64,000 nucleotides of DNA from Stichopus chloronotus (taxonomy: Eukaryota; Echinodermata; Holothuroidea; Aspidochirotida; Stichopodidae), in assembly GCA_021234535.1 (NCBI GenBank), contig CM037845.1, positions 9,230,143-9,294,142 of the forward strand. Direction: 5' to 3'. Numbering within the stretch: the first letter of the stretch is position 1; each line of letters begins with the position of its first letter. Positions 11,783 to 26,700 of the stretch are shown here, piece by piece. The translations under genes and the position numbers were made by a program. The notes under the pieces are model-generated. The model was not told the DNA's origin. It did not search any database and saw only the letters and a program-made list of their open reading frames with translations.

Positions 11783-14700
11783 CTGGTTGGAAGAAAAAAT
11801 AAATAATGAAAATAATCAAAACAATCATGCAATTCAAAAGTCTGATGGATGGATTCAAAAGCAAATCAAACGTCAGTACACTTTATATTAAAGTTTATTT
11901 CTTTCGTAAAGAATTAAACTACACGAGGCTCTATCTACCTGGAACAGATGCTTGAAACCTTAAGCAAATGTGTCAAACAAAGTTGGCAGTTCACTTTCAG
12001 TTTGTCTTAAAGCTGGAATATGACATGTACTGGCAATCACCTGGTTATCTACCTTTATTCTTCATCAGTGTTCAGGGAAGAGAAAGGGGAAAAGATCACC
12101 TGTCACAAATTCTGAAAGAAAACTAGGCACACATCTTCCACATATTTGAATACTAAAATTGTCTTAACATTTATGCTGGTTCTAAAAGACCAGACTACAC
12201 AAGAAAGCATATTAGTCAATAACTATTACTTGAAATCCAGCAGACAATTCTAGTTTCAACACATACTTTACATACAGTATCTAACTCAGGAATTCTCCAA
12301 AACTTTTACACCGTACATCTGAACTACCTGTTCTAATAATTGAAGTGACCATAAAGTGTGAACCAAAACTGCTAGAGCCTCTGAAAACAATTGCAGACTC
12401 GACTGAGGTATACTAGTCAGATTCCAAAATATTGGTTAGATATTATTTACCTCTGAATATTAAAAAGAATGCCCATTTTCAAACAGGCAAGCTGTCAACA
12501 AACCTCTGGTTCCAATATTGCCATGCAAGCATTAATCCAGAGGAGGTGCCATGGGTGCCCCCCCAAGAAAGAAAACTTTCCAAGGGTATAATTTTCATGC
12601 GCTTGAGGTGGACTATATTTGACAGTTTAATCAGCATTAATTAAATACACCTTAATGTACCATGGATTTGTTGCTTAGTGATATTTTTATCACAAACATC
12701 TCGCCATTGCTCCCTTTATGACAGGTTCGATGTGGAAACTTGTGCACCATATCAAGAGCACCATTGTTTATCTAAGTCTTTCACATGTAGGACACTTTCC
12801 CGAAATGAGTGAAACTAGTGGACCCCACAAGCAAAAATACTGGATCCACTGGTGCCATGTGTCCTCCCCTTTTTTTTTAATTTTTTGTTTCAATCTCAAT
12901 AAATTCACAAATTCATCATGTCCCAAGCACCATTGATTTACATTTCATCTTCCGGTGTAGGTAAAGGTAAAGAAACATGACGATGAGCAAATGTAGAATT
13001 TGGTTGTGCTCATTACAGTAGGGGTAGTTCAAGAAAACTAATCACTTCTCACGTGTGGCCCATACACATTTACTTAGCACAAAACCTCTCATGAGCGTCC
13101 TTCTAAATTCGGTATAAGTTTGAATTCAACAAAAGTCAGCCTAAATCTTCAGCTGCATCTCTGTCTACGTGTCCCTTCAAACATACATTCCCTATGGGCA
13201 TGTGCCCAATGCAAAACGCCTCAGCAAACTGTGTTTGTGTAAAAAAGAGGTCTCAATTGCTTGGGTTTGAACTGACTCTTTGCAATGATGCAGTCTTTTG
13301 CTAAAATTTGACCTACTGACTGCAATAATCCCAGAGCTCAGATTCTGATCCACTAAATGGAACAAATCAAATTTGTGTTGAAAAGGAGCAGATGGAATTA
13401 AAATGACAATAAAGAGAACATTTCTAAAAAAAAAAAATAAATAAAGCCCAAAGGTGTTGTGGTTTTGAATCTGCAATATTGCAAACGGTGAAGATATCTT
13501 GACCCCACATGATTTTTTTACTTCTAACAAAATGTATAGTTTCTTGCACTCAATAAGGTGCATCTGAAAATCAAATGTGAAATACGTCAAAGCTTCTCTT
13601 AGTGTTTACAAGGTTTTCACAACTTGACCCCACTGGACCTCAAATGACCCCTGGCCCTCACAGAAAGCAGTAGGCTATTATTGCTCAATAAGGCACAGCT
13701 ACAAACCCCACATCAGATCTGTCCATGCTTCCCTTCTTGAGATACCAAGTTCATAATATTTTAACAATAAGACTCCCTTTGACCGTGAGTGACCTTTGAC
13801 CTTTTTTGTACTCAATAAGGCACATACACAAGTCCAATAGGAAATCTGTCCAAGCTTCCCTTCCTGAGATATTATGTTAACACTATTTGACCCAACTGAT
13901 CCCAAATGACATTTGACCACCAACAAAACCATTAGGCTCCTACTAAATAAAGTACATACCACATATTAGACTTTGTCAAATCAGATTTACAAGGTTTTCA
14001 AAACCTGACCCCTGTTTACCCCAAATGACCTTTTGCATCCACCAAAAAAAATTGGGTTCTTTTACTAGACATAAGTCATTCACATACTATGTGTTAATAG
14101 TTTCCATTATTCCTATCTTGAGATATCATGTTAGGACTTTTTTTCATTTTTTTACTTCTGGTGACCTTAGATGACCTTTGACCCACCAAAAACAACAGGG
14201 TTTTTCTGCTTTATGTAATACATTACCATGCTAAGTATCAAAATATTCCATGATTCTTACCTTGAAATATTGTGCTAAGATTGTTTTCAATGTTTGACCA
14301 TGGTGACCTCAGATGACCTTTGGCCTCTACAAAAAATTATAGGTTTCTTTCTTTTAATATAACAACTCACACACCAAGTATGAGAAGATTTCATAGTTCT
14401 GTCTTGAGAACTTGCATTAAAAAGGCTTGGTGTTTGATCTCTAGTGATTTCAGATGACCTTTGACCTCCACCAAAAGCAACAGGATTTTTTCTTTTGACA
14501 TACACACATGCAAGCACACACATGTACATAAGTCTGTCTTAACACAGTGTGCACCATGATACATGCACATACATAAATACACACACATACAATCATGACC
14601 ACATAGGTTTCTCTATCAAGGCCAATATTAACTTACCTGAAAGGAGGACAGCTCCTTGGAACTCTTTTTCCTCTTTGCAGATGAGGCAGGCCTTGTACTG

Positions 14701-17700
14701 TCTATTTCCTGGAGGCGTCTCTTGCTATTTCTTGAAGAAGTGGCCTGACTGTCACTGTTTTCTCTGCCTGCACTGTTAGATGGTGGACCTTTCTCTTTGG
14801 CTGTTATGTCCTCCCAGTTACTTTGAGTTTCATCACATAGTTTCATAGAATTTGCTTTCTTTGTTACATGGGTCCTCTGATGAAAGCTTTGATCCCTTGA
14901 CAAATTTCTGTGAGATGACAACTCCTTTTTGTTACTGTATCTTAAGTCACTCCTAAGACTGTTGTTCTCTGCGATTTCTCGAGAATCTTCGTAACTTGAG
15001 TGTTTCCTGCTTGCCTCATTTGGCCTCTTGGAATGCCTTTGGTCAAGTGACACTCTACTATTAACTGACAACCTTCCATCATGAGAATGTCTTCTATCTG
15101 TCCGTTCTCCAGACCTATCCTGGTTAAACACCGATACCTTTTTCCGTGAATTATAATGCCCATGATTTGAATCCTGCCTATCATAAACACCAGTGGGAAA
15201 CTTTTCCCTTGACGAGTGTTTGACACTTGCGTCCCCATGTTCCCCATAGTTAAAACTAGAATCAAAATGACTTTTTCCAGAACTTCCTACAAACTCTCTG
15301 GGTCTCTCCCCACTGTCTATCACTCTGTGGTCCATATCTTGAGAATAATGCCTTTCTGAATGTTCAAGTCTTTTCACCTGAGAAGACAATCTACTGTGTT
15401 CCCTTCTAGAGTCAAGATATCTATGTTGCTGCTGCTGCTGCTCAGATGGGACAACCCGATGTTCCTCATCTATACTGTTGTTTTTTCTCATGAAGTCTGA
15501 ATGGCATGGTTGACCTTCATTGTTTTCGGCCATCCACGAAGCTGTTGGTTTTCTAAATGCACCATCAAAAGGTAGCTTCCGACGAAGGTCTCCAGCATGG
15601 TGAAGTGACGGGTTTCCTGCATCTTCGCATTCATCTGAGACATCCTCCATCAATCTCTGATCATCCAGAGAGTGTCTCCCTGAATCAAGGGACCTATTAA
15701 CAGATGAGAACCTGCCATCCTGGTCCAAAATATTGCTTCCTCTGTACTGCAATACATCCCCTTTTGCAGGATCTCTGTGAGTCTCCAAATGCCTTTTTGA
15801 CTCTGATGGCGGTCCTTCCATCGAGAATCTCCCGGAGTCTCGAGTGGCTGCCTTGGTTCGGAGGAAGTCTGCATCGTGAGGTGACTGCTCCCATCTTTGA
15901 CAGGGACGCCTTCTTGAAGAGTGGTTACTCTCACCGAATGACCGACCTTTCTCTGGAGACTCCTCCCTACTTCCTCGATTCTCTGCCACATTTTCATCTA
16001 ATACTCTGGCATGTCTTTCTACATGCAACTTTTTGTCATAGGCAGAGTGACATTTTCTGGATGGGTTTTTCTCTTTTGAGACAGGCATTCTGGAAGTTCC
16101 CAAAGTGGCAAAATCATTAAACTGAGTTGGTAATTGCTCTCGTTCCCTGTGATGCCTCTCAGGGGTGTTAACTGACCTTCCACCTCCATCTCCCCTTCCA
16201 TGATCTTCCTTTCGCTTCGAGTTTTGAGTGTGCCATAAAGAAATTTTGGATTGCTCCCCAAGCTGATGCACATTGATACAATCTGAAGCACTCTGGGTAG
16301 TAACTTTTGTGTTGGATGAGTGACTACCAGGGTTTTGTCCATGGGAAATATACCCTCGAGTTCTACTGCAAGAGTCCCTCAGATAATCAGACTCAGTCTT
16401 CCAGGAGTCTCTGGGTGACATGCTTGTCACAGAAATGGGACTGGATGACAGAGCGCCAACTGAGTGTGTCTCTTCCCTGTCGCTCTCGTCCCAATTTCCA
16501 CGAAGAGATGACTGCTCCCTACTGTCCTCCTTAGGTTTGTTCCAAGGGGCACTCAATTGACACCCATCCCCTCTCAGAGCAGGTCGATATTCACCACCAG
16601 ACTTTGCAAGTTCATAAGAAGAGATTGAATTCACATTGTAAGATGTCTCATTTTCATAGTCCTTTCTCATGAAATCAATTTCAACCTGAGTCTGATCAAT
16701 CCCAGAGGGTGGACTGTCATCCCTATTTAGACCTTGAGACCCAGAGAAATTTTCAGAGCTGTGGAAGCGCCTTCGTTCGTCACAGCAACTGGCATCCCGT
16801 CCATCAGACGGTACTCTGATCCTTTCTTGCGAGTTGGATCTGGCTTTGGAGACATTTCCTGGCCCTGCTCTTTCAACAGCAGATCTACTTCTGTGATGTC
16901 CTAGTGCTTTGCAGTGACCAGTCTCTTTCCCTCCTTTATCTAAATATTTGTCCTCTTTCCTATGTATTTCAGTTTGATCACTGAATTTATCTTTTTCCCT
17001 CTGGCCTCTAATGCCTGACAAGTCTTTGTCCCTACTCTGACCCTCCGGTTCATTTGAGGATACCAGTCTATGGCCAACTTCTACAACACTGCTTGATCCA
17101 ATACTGCTATGATCCCATTGTCCATAAGTACCACACTTATCAGTGCAGTTTCCCTCAGCAGTTTGCTGACACAACCTTGCATGGCTGTCTGGTATAGACT
17201 GCTGTCTGTGAGAATGTAAATTCCGTTTTGTACCAGATTCGTAGCTATCATCCTTTCTCTTAGCAGGATACCCCCTTTTTGTCACAGAAACCTTTCTCCT
17301 TCCACCTAATATTACACTCTTTTCATCTACCTTGTGTGAATCTGTAAACCTTTTGTGGTTTAACTCTGCTACTGTTGCATCTGATATCACTCCATCTGGA
17401 CTAGTTGCAGTTCCTCCTGCAAAATCTCTGCCTCCAGGTCCAGGACTGATCTCCTTACCATTTTCATCTCCTCTCTTGATTGAATATTTCATCTCTCGAC
17501 TGGCCTTTACATCCATTCCAACACTATCCCTGGCATAGCTGGATCCCTGAACTGCTCTGCCCTTGTCTTCAAAACCATTTCTAGCATCTTGGTCAGCTGA
17601 GGTGAGCCGATCACCATGGTTACTATGCATTCCCCTTAAATGCTGGCTGGGAATACTGCTGTTTTCATGCTGATGTCTTCTGGAAGATGTTTCAATTCCA

Positions 17701-20700
17701 TGACTCCCTTCAGCTTTTCTACCACTCTTTTGTTCCAGATGGCTCTCTTTTAATCGAGTTGTCATCCGCCTCTCAAGTTTTTGTTGCTTTTCTTGGTCAA
17801 TGATGTCCTTTATCCTTCTTTTCTGTAGTCTGACATCTATGCCATCAGCTTCTTTTTTATTGCACTTCATATGTTGTTTGCCACTTAACTTGGACATTTC
17901 CTCATTTTCTTTGCCCACAGTCCTGAAAACAGCTTTCCCTTTATCATCCTTTAGCACCTGTTCTCTGACCACATCTTCCTTGTTTTGGAGACTTCTTTCA
18001 TTTTTATACTTCATGCTATTGACTCCCCCTTTGCTCTCAAGAGACTTCTCATCATTTGGCATAGGCATGCGATCAGAGTATTTCAAGGAATTATTGGATG
18101 CTCTCTCTTCAGAACCAGGTCTATTCTGACAGGTACTTTCAACATCATTCTCGCCGAGTCTAGTGATTGGGTTCGATTCATCTCTAACTGATCTTTCACT
18201 GTGAGGGTGCCTGGCCTCTACGTCCTCATCAGCAAATACTTTTCTGACACATTTCTTGTTTCTAGCAGATCTACTTTGTGATTGCAAGGCAGCATTCTTC
18301 CATGGGCTGACTTTTTCTTTAGCCTTCCCCTCATCCATCTTCGTTTGGCACTCTGATCCCGTGAACATTTTCAGTTTGTCCGCTATAGCCTTTTCCAGAG
18401 GAGAGTACTTCTTGTTATCTTTAATTGCATCCCTCACACCATCCCTCTTCAAATCCTTCTGAGGTGTCATGGTGATGGCCTTGAAGATGAAGTCGATGTC
18501 TTGCGTCGATGCGTTCTGGAGGGATCTTTCCAGCTCCTCATTCATCAGCATCGAAACACCCTGCTGGTCCAAATTCAAGTGGTTGCCCCCACCATTATGG
18601 CTGACTTTTGGAACTGCTGCAGTTGTTGCCGTGACCACATTCTGACTTGACAAAACCTCTGGGGCAATGTTGACCGAGTTTGGTAGACATCTGTTTCCAG
18701 ATAATTGGTCGACAGATCCTGAGACAGAGTGAGGGACGTGTGAGGTAGGCAGAACATTCTGTGTAACATCTGAAGACAAAGTTGCTTCAGTGGTATGTCT
18801 GTGAGAATTTTCACTGACATTATTCAAATTTTGCAGTGTCACCAGTGGTTGCTCTGGTCCCTGATGCATGGGGTCGGAAGACCCAAGGGGAGTAACAGTA
18901 TCTGTGACGACACCCAATGACAACAGACTGTCTGCTGCCTGCAACATGATTACCTGTGAGTCATTGCCCCAGTCTCCTGACATATCTGAAACAACTATTT
19001 GCTTGCTTGAGTTCTCTGGATCACTTGAAGAACATACCACAAGGTTAGAATTTGCTGGGATATTCTGGTCAAGAAGGGTGCCTCCCACAATTGTCAAGTG
19101 TGGAATAGCAGACGAAACATCCATTGCCTGGGACATTGAGATTCTATTCTTCTGGAGAGCTTGTTGATGCTGGCCAGGAGTAATTACAAAGTTGGTTGCA
19201 TTAGTAGCTAAACTAGTAGCAACCTGAACATATTGCAGCGGTATATTTACAATGTGAGTGTTATCCACCTCATTCCCAGTTGAGAGGGTCCTCTTTATCT
19301 CATCAGACACATCCATGGTAGTAACTTCAGCTGAAGATGATGAGATTCCATCACTTTTAGCAGTAGTTTGTGACTCACTGCTGACAGTATGAAGTTTGTT
19401 GGTACCATTATCAACCACTGCATCATCTTGAGAATGTTCAGATTTACCACTCCTCTTGCCATGATTACCAGAAGTAATCCCTCCACTGACATTTTCTTCG
19501 TTTTTCCTGCTGCTTTCCACTTGAATATCTCCGACCTGACGTCCAGAGGGTGACAACACGGTGACTTTGCCTTTGGACATCTTACTCTTTGTGGTTGCTA
19601 TTTCAGAGTTTTGTCTAGTGGATAGCACAGAGGAGGTAGTTTGTGTCAGCGATGTTGCAGTTTTGCAATCTGTCAAGGAGTTAATTGTTGTTGAGAGCAA
19701 GGAACCCTTCTCAAATGGATCAGGGAGGCACTCCATGTTGGGGGATGCTGTCCTCACAGTTATGTTCAGAGCAACCGGACTCAAGCCATCAAGGGCACCA
19801 CCTGATTCCTTCCCAGGCATTGATGCTAACAGCCTCTTGGCATACTCGTTAGCTGCCTGAAGGCCTCTCTCACTGGTATTCATCTGGGATGGGGTTCTAG
19901 GATTCTCATGGTGCTGTTCATCTTCATCTTCAATGGTCGAGCATGGAGAATTGACAGAAGCAGAAGTCTGCTGCTTTTTGGCCTCAAGACGTTGACTTCT
20001 TCTCGTAGCTTGGGAGTCTGAAAGTCAAAAAAAACCAACAAACTTTTTGAGAATGTTCACAGAAGGTAAACACTTACAGACTGACCCCATAGCAACATTC
20101 TATGACATGTCTTACAAACAAGGATCTGACCGACTGCACCATTGAATCTAGCTGGACTAAAGAGTAAAATCTATCGGAAAAATGTTGTTGTGGATGGCTT
20201 TAAGTCTACTGTACTGACTCCAAAAGTTAGCACCCTATAAAGGGCAAGATTCTATGGGTGACTGATCTGAAATGCTAAGAGGAACAACAATTCCCTGTTT
20301 GTTAAAGTAACACAACCATCCGACTCCTCCTCAATGTAATGCTGCAAAATGGACCATGGGAAATCTTCTTTGACCTGTTCTCAAGGAACTTTTATCAAAC
20401 TTGAAGATAACTGATTCAAAAGAAACTGCATAAAAACATCTGTTTATGTTAAATATTCATGACTATTTCTTTCATTTTCAATGAAGTTGAATCTGCAAGA
20501 AAAATTGTTAATCCTCTCCTTATGTTGACTATTGAATTATTTCAGGTCAATGACAATGTGAATCTTTGCGACGTGATGGCCTGAAAAGTTCTCGTTGTTG
20601 ATCCATGTCAGTTTTAATGAGAAAATTTTGTTTACGTTCATTCAACTCTTCATAACTATGCTTTACCCACCTTTGTATCTATCCCTTCTTCTTGTTTTCT

Positions 20701-23700
20701 TCCCTCCTTCTCCTTTCTTTCCCTTTGAGGAGGCCATCGCACACGATTCAGGCTTTGGTCCTTTACCTACAACTACCCTGTCACCTGTTTCCATTTCCAC
20801 GCAAGGATCTAAATTTGAGGTAGCTTTCCCTTTATCTCCATTTTTATAATGTAAATCTTTTGATTCACGATTTTCCTTCCTTTGGGAATCACTTGATGCA
20901 TCCTTGCCGGTAATTTTCTTACTCTGAGGCTCTTGTGACGCATCTTTCCCCCTCTCTGTCCCTGCTCTGCTTCGTCTGGTTTCATCCTCATTTTGGAGAG
21001 CGGAAGCACGTTGCGCCCTTTCTGAGGAGTGCCTCACTACTTCTGCTTCTCTCTCACCCGCACCTCTACCGTCCCGTACCACCGGGTCATCCAGTTGTGG
21101 AAATGGTGATTGGCTAGTATCATCCGATATAGAGTGTACTTCATCCATTATGTCCTCTCTGTCTGCATCCACATCCATGGATTCATCCTCACACTGGAAT
21201 TTTCTGGGACTCAAAGTCTTTGGCACAGGCTGGCCCCGTGACCTTTCAACGTTTGCTGTCTGGTTTTTCCTTTCCTCCTGAGGAGTAGCACCTACTTGTC
21301 TGCTTAAAGTACTGTTGAACTCTACAGAGCCTTGGTCCTCTTCATTTTCCTGCCGCTTCCCAGTGGCCCCACTATCAGTGCTCTTTATTACATCTTGCCC
21401 AGATGTAGATGAGGATGGGAACAAGTCCCTTGCGACTGCCGCTGACATTTCACCATAACTTCTCCCCGAGTCTCTGAATTTTTCCATCTCATCTGAGTTT
21501 TTATCTTGGAGAGCCTTTCTCCTCTCATCTTCAAGAAACTTTTCACGGTCCACATTGAACAGGGAAAAGAGGGAGTCAAATGCTGGATCGGAGCAGGTCA
21601 TCTCTATGGCCTCATCAACTGCTCTCTTGCCAACAGGTTGCCTCTGTTCCGCTGCTATTGCTGAAGACAGATCAGAATCATTTTGCAAATCCAACCTCCT
21701 CGGAGACGAAACTCTGTCAGAAAGAGAAAGCATATGTGATAAATCTGAATGCTAACATACAGGATGGGTGCAGAGGAAGTTTGATCCTGCACAAAGACAG
21801 AAACATGAGTGATCCTGCTGGAGAAATATTCTCACCCGTCATTAGACCGGGTAAAGCAAAAGGGTACCCGGTTCCAAATTTTGGCTACCAGACTCAGTCA
21901 TAGTGTCACACATATTTTTCAATACTTGACTGACATAATCATGTATCATATTGACAATTATTTGGATCAGACAGCAATAAATTACACTATTATCAGAAAC
22001 TCTGAGATGAGAACATGTCAAGAAATTCCTCTTACAGATTTTGTACAAAAATTGTGCAGACATGCTGGTAATGTTTATTCTTTGAGTTCTCTGACCAATT
22101 GTTCTCATTCCCTGTCTGCAGTTCAAAAACCTGGACAGATGCCGATACATCAGGTATTTAGAAGTGTGCATTTTTGTAATGGGCCATTTCATGGCATGAA
22201 GCTTGCATCATCCCACAATGGGTGTAACTTCAGTACTAACTGGATCATCCCATAAAGGATCACAGAAAGTGTGAATCACCCCATGTAACATGGACCATCC
22301 TGCAAAGGATCAATTTTCATATGGATATAAATGACCCTGCAATGGGTAATGTTGACTACACTTGGATGAACAAAACTGAAAAATTAATAAGAACTTGGAA
22401 TTTACTGCAAAGGATCAAGTTTCAGCATTAAGCTGCAGCAGAAGGTTCTTGATTGCCTTGTGTCTATGATCCCACCACAGGATCAGTTTCAGAATAAAAA
22501 GCCACTGATAACAAAAGAGGCATTGAATCAGAGTCCAAAAGAAAGGCAAAGGCTGTTAAAATGTTAAGCATTTGCTCAAAGCAAGCCATTGTACGTAACA
22601 CAAAATGAGGCTTCAATAGCCACCATCTTGGGCAAAAAATTCTTGATTGCATGGTGCCTGTGATCCCATCACAAGATCAGTTTCAATATACCAGGTCACT
22701 GCTTGACAAATAAAGCACTGAAAGTCCCAGCCCAAGGAGAGGCAAATGCCAATGTACATAAACAAAAATGAAGCATCGAAACTCACGATCTGAGAGAGGG
22801 ATGAACTACCTTCACAAAGAATGCCTCATCTAGTTATAAGCGAGCCATTGTACCAAATTTGACTCAGATTTGTCAAAGGATCTTTCTTCTTTATGGAAAG
22901 CATGCTTTCAACCAGCTGAAGCAACTTAAGTAAAGAACAGGTAGATTTAATTGTTACTGGATCCTCAGGAAAAGCTTCATTGGTCTTTGCTTACAAGATG
23001 TTACATTTACACCACCGATTTGGAGTGTTTCACTATTGCACTTTCAACTTTCAACTGTTTCTAGATTGCTCAGATTTGAAAACAAAGTGGCAGATTTCAA
23101 ATGCAAACCGTTTGACAGGGAACCGGACATTCAAACGTTAAGTGCATGAACAACTCACCCAGGGGGTAAGACTTTGTTGATAGCACCTGCTAATTTTTCA
23201 GGCAATGTCGTGTCGGACAGAAGACTCTCCAGAATCTGGGGAAATTCCATCAATTCTTCAGGGTTGAGAGGAACGTCTGAGGCGGGGGGCTGGTTTGCAG
23301 GTACGTGGTCTTCTTGGCTTCTCTTTTTCCGTGGAGTGACGCTGAAAGAGGGAAGCAACAATGGTAAATTCACAGATAACTCCATGCACCTGGCGGATTG
23401 GGGATGGTAGCGAAAGATATACTTCATTAGCAAATGCATAAAGACGTGAACAAGAAAATAACTATGGTAATTCACTTAACTTTTTACAACAATTAACATG
23501 CATTGTTGGAACAGATGGGCATGACAGTTTACAGCAATTGCATATATCATGTCAATGAATATAAAGGAAATGTTGGACAAGCTGAGTTTGAAACATTTCA
23601 AGTAAAGCAAGGAGTATCAAATCCACCTTTTCCTCTTAGGTGATATCACTGGGATACTGGTGGTTGAAGTCTCAGAGTTGCAGGTTGACTGGTGAGGAGG

Positions 23701-26700
23701 TCTGGTTGACTGTGATGCTGCATATACAGGGAAACAACCAGGAGAATATCATAAAAAAAACACAATTTTGAAATTATTCTGGGTTTTGTTCTGATTATGT
23801 AAGAAAAATCTCAGATCATTGTCACCAGAGTATCCAGGGTTCTAAAAGAAAAGAAAAGAGAGCCCCCTCTTACACCAACCCTCATCACAACCTATAGCAA
23901 CATCATGCAAGTCTAAGGGGCTTCCTGTGAAAGATAATTCCACATAGACTCACACTCCCTTAAAGTTGTTGCTAGAAAGGTCACAATATTCTAAATACAG
24001 TGAATTAAGTTGCATAACTGCAGACAGGGAGGCAACAGAATTGCCAATGGATGGTTCAGCTACCACTGATGGTTCAAGCAGAGTTGAGGAACAAATACCA
24101 CACCCTTGCACACAGGGAGAGACAGCAGGGGTACAAGAGAATGAGATTAGGCAGACGGGTTAGAGAGACGAACCACCAAACTGATCGAAGCTAGAAATTA
24201 TTACAGTGAGCTCTGACAGAAGCAGAGGTCACAATGTGAAGTAGTGGAAATCTGTACTTGTCTCTTGTGGTGGTCACCTAAGGTGAGTACTGATTAAAGT
24301 CGACCAGCACTGACCACTGTAGCTACAAACCATACCATACCATAAATTTCACTGTGGCCAAGTCCAACCATATCTATGAACACTCCTGCCTCTGACTGCT
24401 TTTAAGTAGGCTTTGGTTTTACATAAATGTGTACTTCGAACATTGCTTATTGCCTATTCTTCACAGCCTGTTCATTATTTATGTTTCAGACCACATGCAT
24501 GGGCAGGATCTGAAGAAACTCACTGGAAGGGACATCTCTAGAAGAATTGCTGATGCAGTTTCCGTGTTTCCTCTGCATTTGCCTCAGCCGGAGGGACTCC
24601 AATGACTGCCGGGCCTTAACTGGAGTGAGATAAAAAGTAGAAGTTCACCTCTGTCGGGGAACTCAAGTGACGACAGTCTACCAAACAAATTCATTTATGG
24701 TTTTAATCTTCATCCTACACTTACTGACATGTGACATAAAGAATTCACAACCATCCAATCTCATGTCTCTTAAAAAGACACAGTCATTTTTGTACGTAAA
24801 TCATCATTCTTACTCTCAGGAGATATCTCACAAAATTTGAAAAATTAATTATTTCATTCAATATTCGGAGGACAAGTCTGCTTCTAGAAATTGATCAGTT
24901 GCGACTTAGTTCCAACAAATCCGGTTTGCACACTGCTACTGATGTGTATTTTGCACAGTGGGTGGCAGTACAGTTCTGATCTTTCATTTGGTGATAAGAC
25001 CTTAGTTCCATCAGAGAGTGACCAAAACCTACGTTTCAGAGCATTCGTTCTGAGCGAGCTAAATGTTTAAAGATTAGTTGACTCAAATGACGTTGCTTGG
25101 GAAATGACATTGAACTGGAACCGATGAATAAAGGGGAAAATACCTTTGAGCCAACTACACAACTTATCTTCACTCGATTTGACAAGTCTTCAAGTATTAG
25201 AAGTAATTAAATTTTTTGTCCATCTCAGTAACAGCTCCCTGGTTTCAGGATCAAAAAGTATCTAACCGATTGTAAATATTCATTAGGTCTTCATTATTGA
25301 TGAACTAAAGAGTGCTAGAGGCACAAGACTTTAATTGGAACACGAGGAGTCAAAAAAAATGCAAAAGAGTCTGTGTCACAAATTTTCAGACTAATACTGA
25401 AGACCAACTTTCAATGTGATATTTCACAACCAAGGAAGCTTATATGGGCAAAATCATTATTTTTAACTTGCAGACCAGTAAAAAAAATCTCATATATTTT
25501 ATACTTTTTCTTGTTTGTGGAGAATTCCTTCAAGTTCTGTTGTCATGTGTAAACTGACTGCATGAAAATAACTAAAAGATAAGCACTTAGCACGATCTTT
25601 AGTTACATATTTTTGTATTAAGTGGATGGAGATAAGAAAGCGAGTCTAGTTGTCACTGGCTGCAATTTTCAAGAAAAGACTATAGACAAACCTTAACAAA
25701 GTAAATAAACACTTTGCAGTACACCATCTTAACTGAGTGTGTTATGTGATAAAACAAACTTTTTTGTCCTTGGAACTGTTGTCTACATGAATTGAATCAA
25801 ACAAAAACACAAGCAAACCTTTACGAGAAATTGTCGCCAAACCATCAGACTTCTCTTCCCTGTGAAAACAAAAGCAGAGAAAAAAAATGAAATAATACCG
25901 CATGATTTCAGGAAACAACCAAAGACGGTCAATGACATTGCACAGACTGTGAACAACATTTGACCTCTAATGGTAAAAGAAGATGATAAACGTCTCAAGA
26001 AGATTGAAATGAATCTTGACAACAGTAATGTAAACGTTCAGCTTGATAAAAAAAAGTGACATCCTAAAAGTGAGCACGCATAACCTGCCAACCAGAAAAA
26101 TTTCAAACTTGACAATTTCCAGCAAAATATTTGGTGTCTGAAAGAGTCTGCAGGAGTACAACGCCTTCCAGAGAACACTCGCTCCAGTAGCCCATTCCCT
26201 CCGACACTTTTACGCTACATTTGAAATGTGTCACCAGTTTAAAAAGTCTCACATCGCCTCTCTGCTGATGAACTTTGGAGGGCAAACTTCCCCCAGCTAT
26301 ATACATCTCACTACTATGGTTCATGATCGACAAATGTCCCTGCCTGAGAAGCTAGCACAGACTATCCTATCAAACACATTCATCACATACATTCTTGGTC
26401 TCTTCACATTGCCTGCAGCGCATATCTCCAGAAACCTCCACTCCTTCACCTCCACCCTTAACCCCTCCTCATCAGACTGTTCTAGGCAAATAACTGATTT
26501 TTTCTTCTTTTTAAATCCGTGCATTCGCTTCTTTTTCATACTCCCATCTCATCAATACAATACGTTAAAAATAAGTCGATCTAACGTTTCAATCACCACG
26601 ATGGCGATTACTAAAGACAAGATTTTACTTTGCTGTCAATGCTGATTTTCGTTTCCTCATCCGACTTTCATGACTGAACTGTTCTCCCTTTTGGAAAAAG

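Noticed and set aside
14628..14636. End of the long minus-strand open frame as the NPAT C-terminus
   Set aside because: The last two codons come from a perfect GTAAGT donor. A better C-terminus lies at 11690-11782.
20671..21733. Separate 356-residue gene starting at Met 21733
   Set aside because: The Met is inside a polypyrimidine tract, the frame ends at a donor, and phases tie it to flanking NPAT exons.
23155..23475. Separate 106-residue minus-strand gene
   Set aside because: The first half is intron. Only 23159-23341 is exon, as NPAT exon 8.
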